Positions 20,050 through 21,105 of a DNA stretch of 21,105 nucleotides are shown here, in pieces (position 1 is the first letter of the stretch; each line of letters opens with the position of its first letter). A program made the position numbers and the translations under genes. The stretch is taken from IMG/VR virus record IMGVR_UViG_3300024344_000154, positions 1 through 21,105 of that record; one strand, given 5' to 3'. Below the pieces are notes generated by a model. That model ran no database searches and was not told the origin of the DNA. It was given only the letters and a program-made list of their open reading frames with translations. This DNA comes from a virus.

Positions 20050-21105
20050 TTATTTCTTTTTCTTTTTATCAGCAAATCCTGTATCACCGATATATAAGAA
20101 TTTGCTTCCATCCCATCTAACAAGATCACCGTTAGTGTCTACGTAGTAATTTCCTTTTTGTTCTGCTCCTAAATCTTCTCTGTCAGGAAGAGTTTCGGTA
20201 AATTTACCTGCAAGAGAATTATTTCCCATATTTATTAATCTTAAAATTTGACTTGTGTAATTTAATGAACCACCTTCATTAAGACCTAATTTTTTAACAG
20301 CTCCTTCTGATATAAACTTAACTTGAGAAGCTTTAATTTGTTCTTCACCTGTGCTCGTTAAGAAAGTATTTGCTACCTCTTCTTCTGATCTACCAGAGAG
20401 TCTTGCTATTGTTTTAATTTTTTGTGCTGTTGGATTATTTTGTTTGTCTTTGTAAATATCTAGTGCAACACCAATAGCTGTTTCAGCTGGTTTTCTTTTA
20501 CCTTGTCTTTTAGTTTCTGCAATTCTAGTTAAACCTTCTAATGGTTCTTCAGCTGCTTTACCAATCGCTCCAACTAAATTGCCACCTGGTTGAGCCATTA
20601 AACCAGCGCCAAACTTAGCTAGTTCTAAATATCTTTGTCTATTTAATTCACTATCATCTACACCAAGAGTTGATTGAAGTAATGGTAATAAGTCTTCATA
20701 AACTGTTTTAATATCTTGAGCAGCACTAGGTTGAGCTGTGTTAGTATTAACATTTTCCCCACCTAAATTAGCATTGTTAGGATTGTTAGCATTGTTCTCA
20801 GGATTGTTTACGTTTGGATTATTCTCCGAAGCACTAGCTGTTCCTGATTTATTGTCTGCAAATATTCCTGAAGGAGTTGCATCTAAGTTAATCCCAAAAA
20901 ATTCTGTTATATTTGGATTTGCATCTTCATCATGATAAAATACATCTGGATTGTTAGGATCATAAATTTCTGCATTCTTACCAAACAAACTTTTCTTAAT
21001 AGATTCTTGAGCCTTGTTCATACTTAACCCAGGATTAGAACCAAGAAAGAATCTACTTCCTTGATTTATTGGAGTGAAGATAGCCGTATCAATAACACTA
21101 CTTGG
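20050..21105 (-). CDS. Virion-type protein with Asn-rich linker, N-terminus beyond right edge
   Basis: The frame is open through the window edge; 351 C-terminal residues are seen. An internal ATG at 21021 has no ribosome site and the 28 codons upstream stay open (SRFFLGSNPGLS just before it), so the real start is outside. The protein has a linker very rich in Asn and Pro, a helical region with LAKFGAGLMAQPGGNLVGAI, a GRSEEEVANTF segment, and a C-terminal part with GNYYVDTNGDLVRWDGSKF ending in a lysine run (DKKKKK). The KFGxGLMxxPGGNxxxAIG motif is typical of phage structural proteins as I remember them. The gene ends 10 bases before the large virion gene. Confidence 0.72.
   Translation of the reverse strand, partial: PSSVIDTAIFTPINQGSRFFLGSNPGLSMNKAQESIKKSLFGKNAEIYDPNNPDVFYHDEDANPNITEFFGINLDATPSGIFADNKSGTASASENNPNVNNPENNANNPNNANLGGENVNTNTAQPSAAQDIKTVYEDLLPLLQSTLGVDDSELNRQRYLELAKFGAGLMAQPGGNLVGAIGKAAEEPLEGLTRIAETKRQGKRKPAETAIGVALDIYKDKQNNPTAQKIKTIARLSGRSEEEVANTFLTSTGEEQIKASQVKFISEGAVKKLGLNEGGSLNYTSQILRLINMGNNSLAGKFTETLPDREDLGAEQKGNYYVDTNGDLVRWDGSKFLYIGDTGFADKKKKK
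20740..20823 (-). repeat. Short imperfect repeats encoding an Asn-rich linker
   Basis: On the plus strand near-copies of GGATTGTTAGCATTGTT and TTGTTAGG follow one another, giving runs of NNP, NNA and NPNN in the partial virion-type protein. This is coding microsatellite-like DNA, probably a flexible linker and prone to length change. Confidence 0.6.

Noticed and set aside
1-21105. tRNA genes, CRISPR arrays, insertion sequences, integrase, T7-type RNA polymerase
   Set aside because: Looked for on both strands; no cloverleaf, direct-repeat/spacer array, transposase or integrase motif, or single-subunit RNA polymerase motif was recognised.

Overview
The window looks like a segment of a tailed-phage genome, most likely a marine phage of the pelagiphage or uncultured virioplankton kind. 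The evidence is a family A DNA polymerase with Leu at the 'Phe762' site, an AEP primase, a UvrD-like and an SNF2-like helicase, a RecB-like nuclease, an M15 peptidase, a very large virion-type protein, and many tiny AT-rich genes joined by ATGA or TAATG junctions. No ribosomal, metabolic or tRNA gene was seen. Host and tail type cannot be read from the sequence; the marine assignment rests on remembered similarity of the small genes to virome proteins and on low GC.

Nearly everything is transcribed leftward (minus strand), so the functional order runs from right to left. At 15.6-21.1 kb lie two virion-type genes (one running off the right edge) and a small coiled-coil/membrane protein resembling XhlA-type holins. 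From 13.94 down to 7.03 kb is the replication block: two conserved proteins of unknown role, a candidate ssDNA-binding protein, the AEP primase with a four-cysteine cluster, the UvrD-like helicase, a DUF3310 protein and PolA. From 7.03 to 4.3 kb is a run of conserved phage proteins, several exported or membrane-anchored, ending in an M15 peptidase (probable endolysin). From 4.3 to 2.3 kb are very small genes (zinc ribbons, a ribbon-helix-helix protein, a coiled coil, a single-motif LAGLIDADG protein). From 2.35 kb to the left edge are a cytosine-C5 methyltransferase with a long second open frame inside it, a membrane protein, a zinc-binding mini-protein with an apparent AUA start, and a RecB-like PD-(D/E)XK nuclease cut by the window edge.

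Only two genes point rightward: a small exported protein (3295-3507) and the SNF2-like helicase (13989-15416). Each begins at a compact bidirectional promoter-like region and each ends by sharing a TTAA with the stop codon of the opposing gene.

The most unusual locus is 849-2346. The methyltransferase target-recognition region is replaced by a long hydrophilic segment with repeated VAN/VAH motifs, and the same bases read one frame over give a 446-codon open frame with seven WPTPxARD-like modules. This is a candidate overprinted gene. Other items worth a second look are the AUA-start gene, an embedded mini-lipoprotein frame, a 23-residue membrane peptide frame, two diverged cysteine-paired exported proteins, and a structured spacer in front of the primase. 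No stretch longer than about 100 bases lacks a plausible gene.
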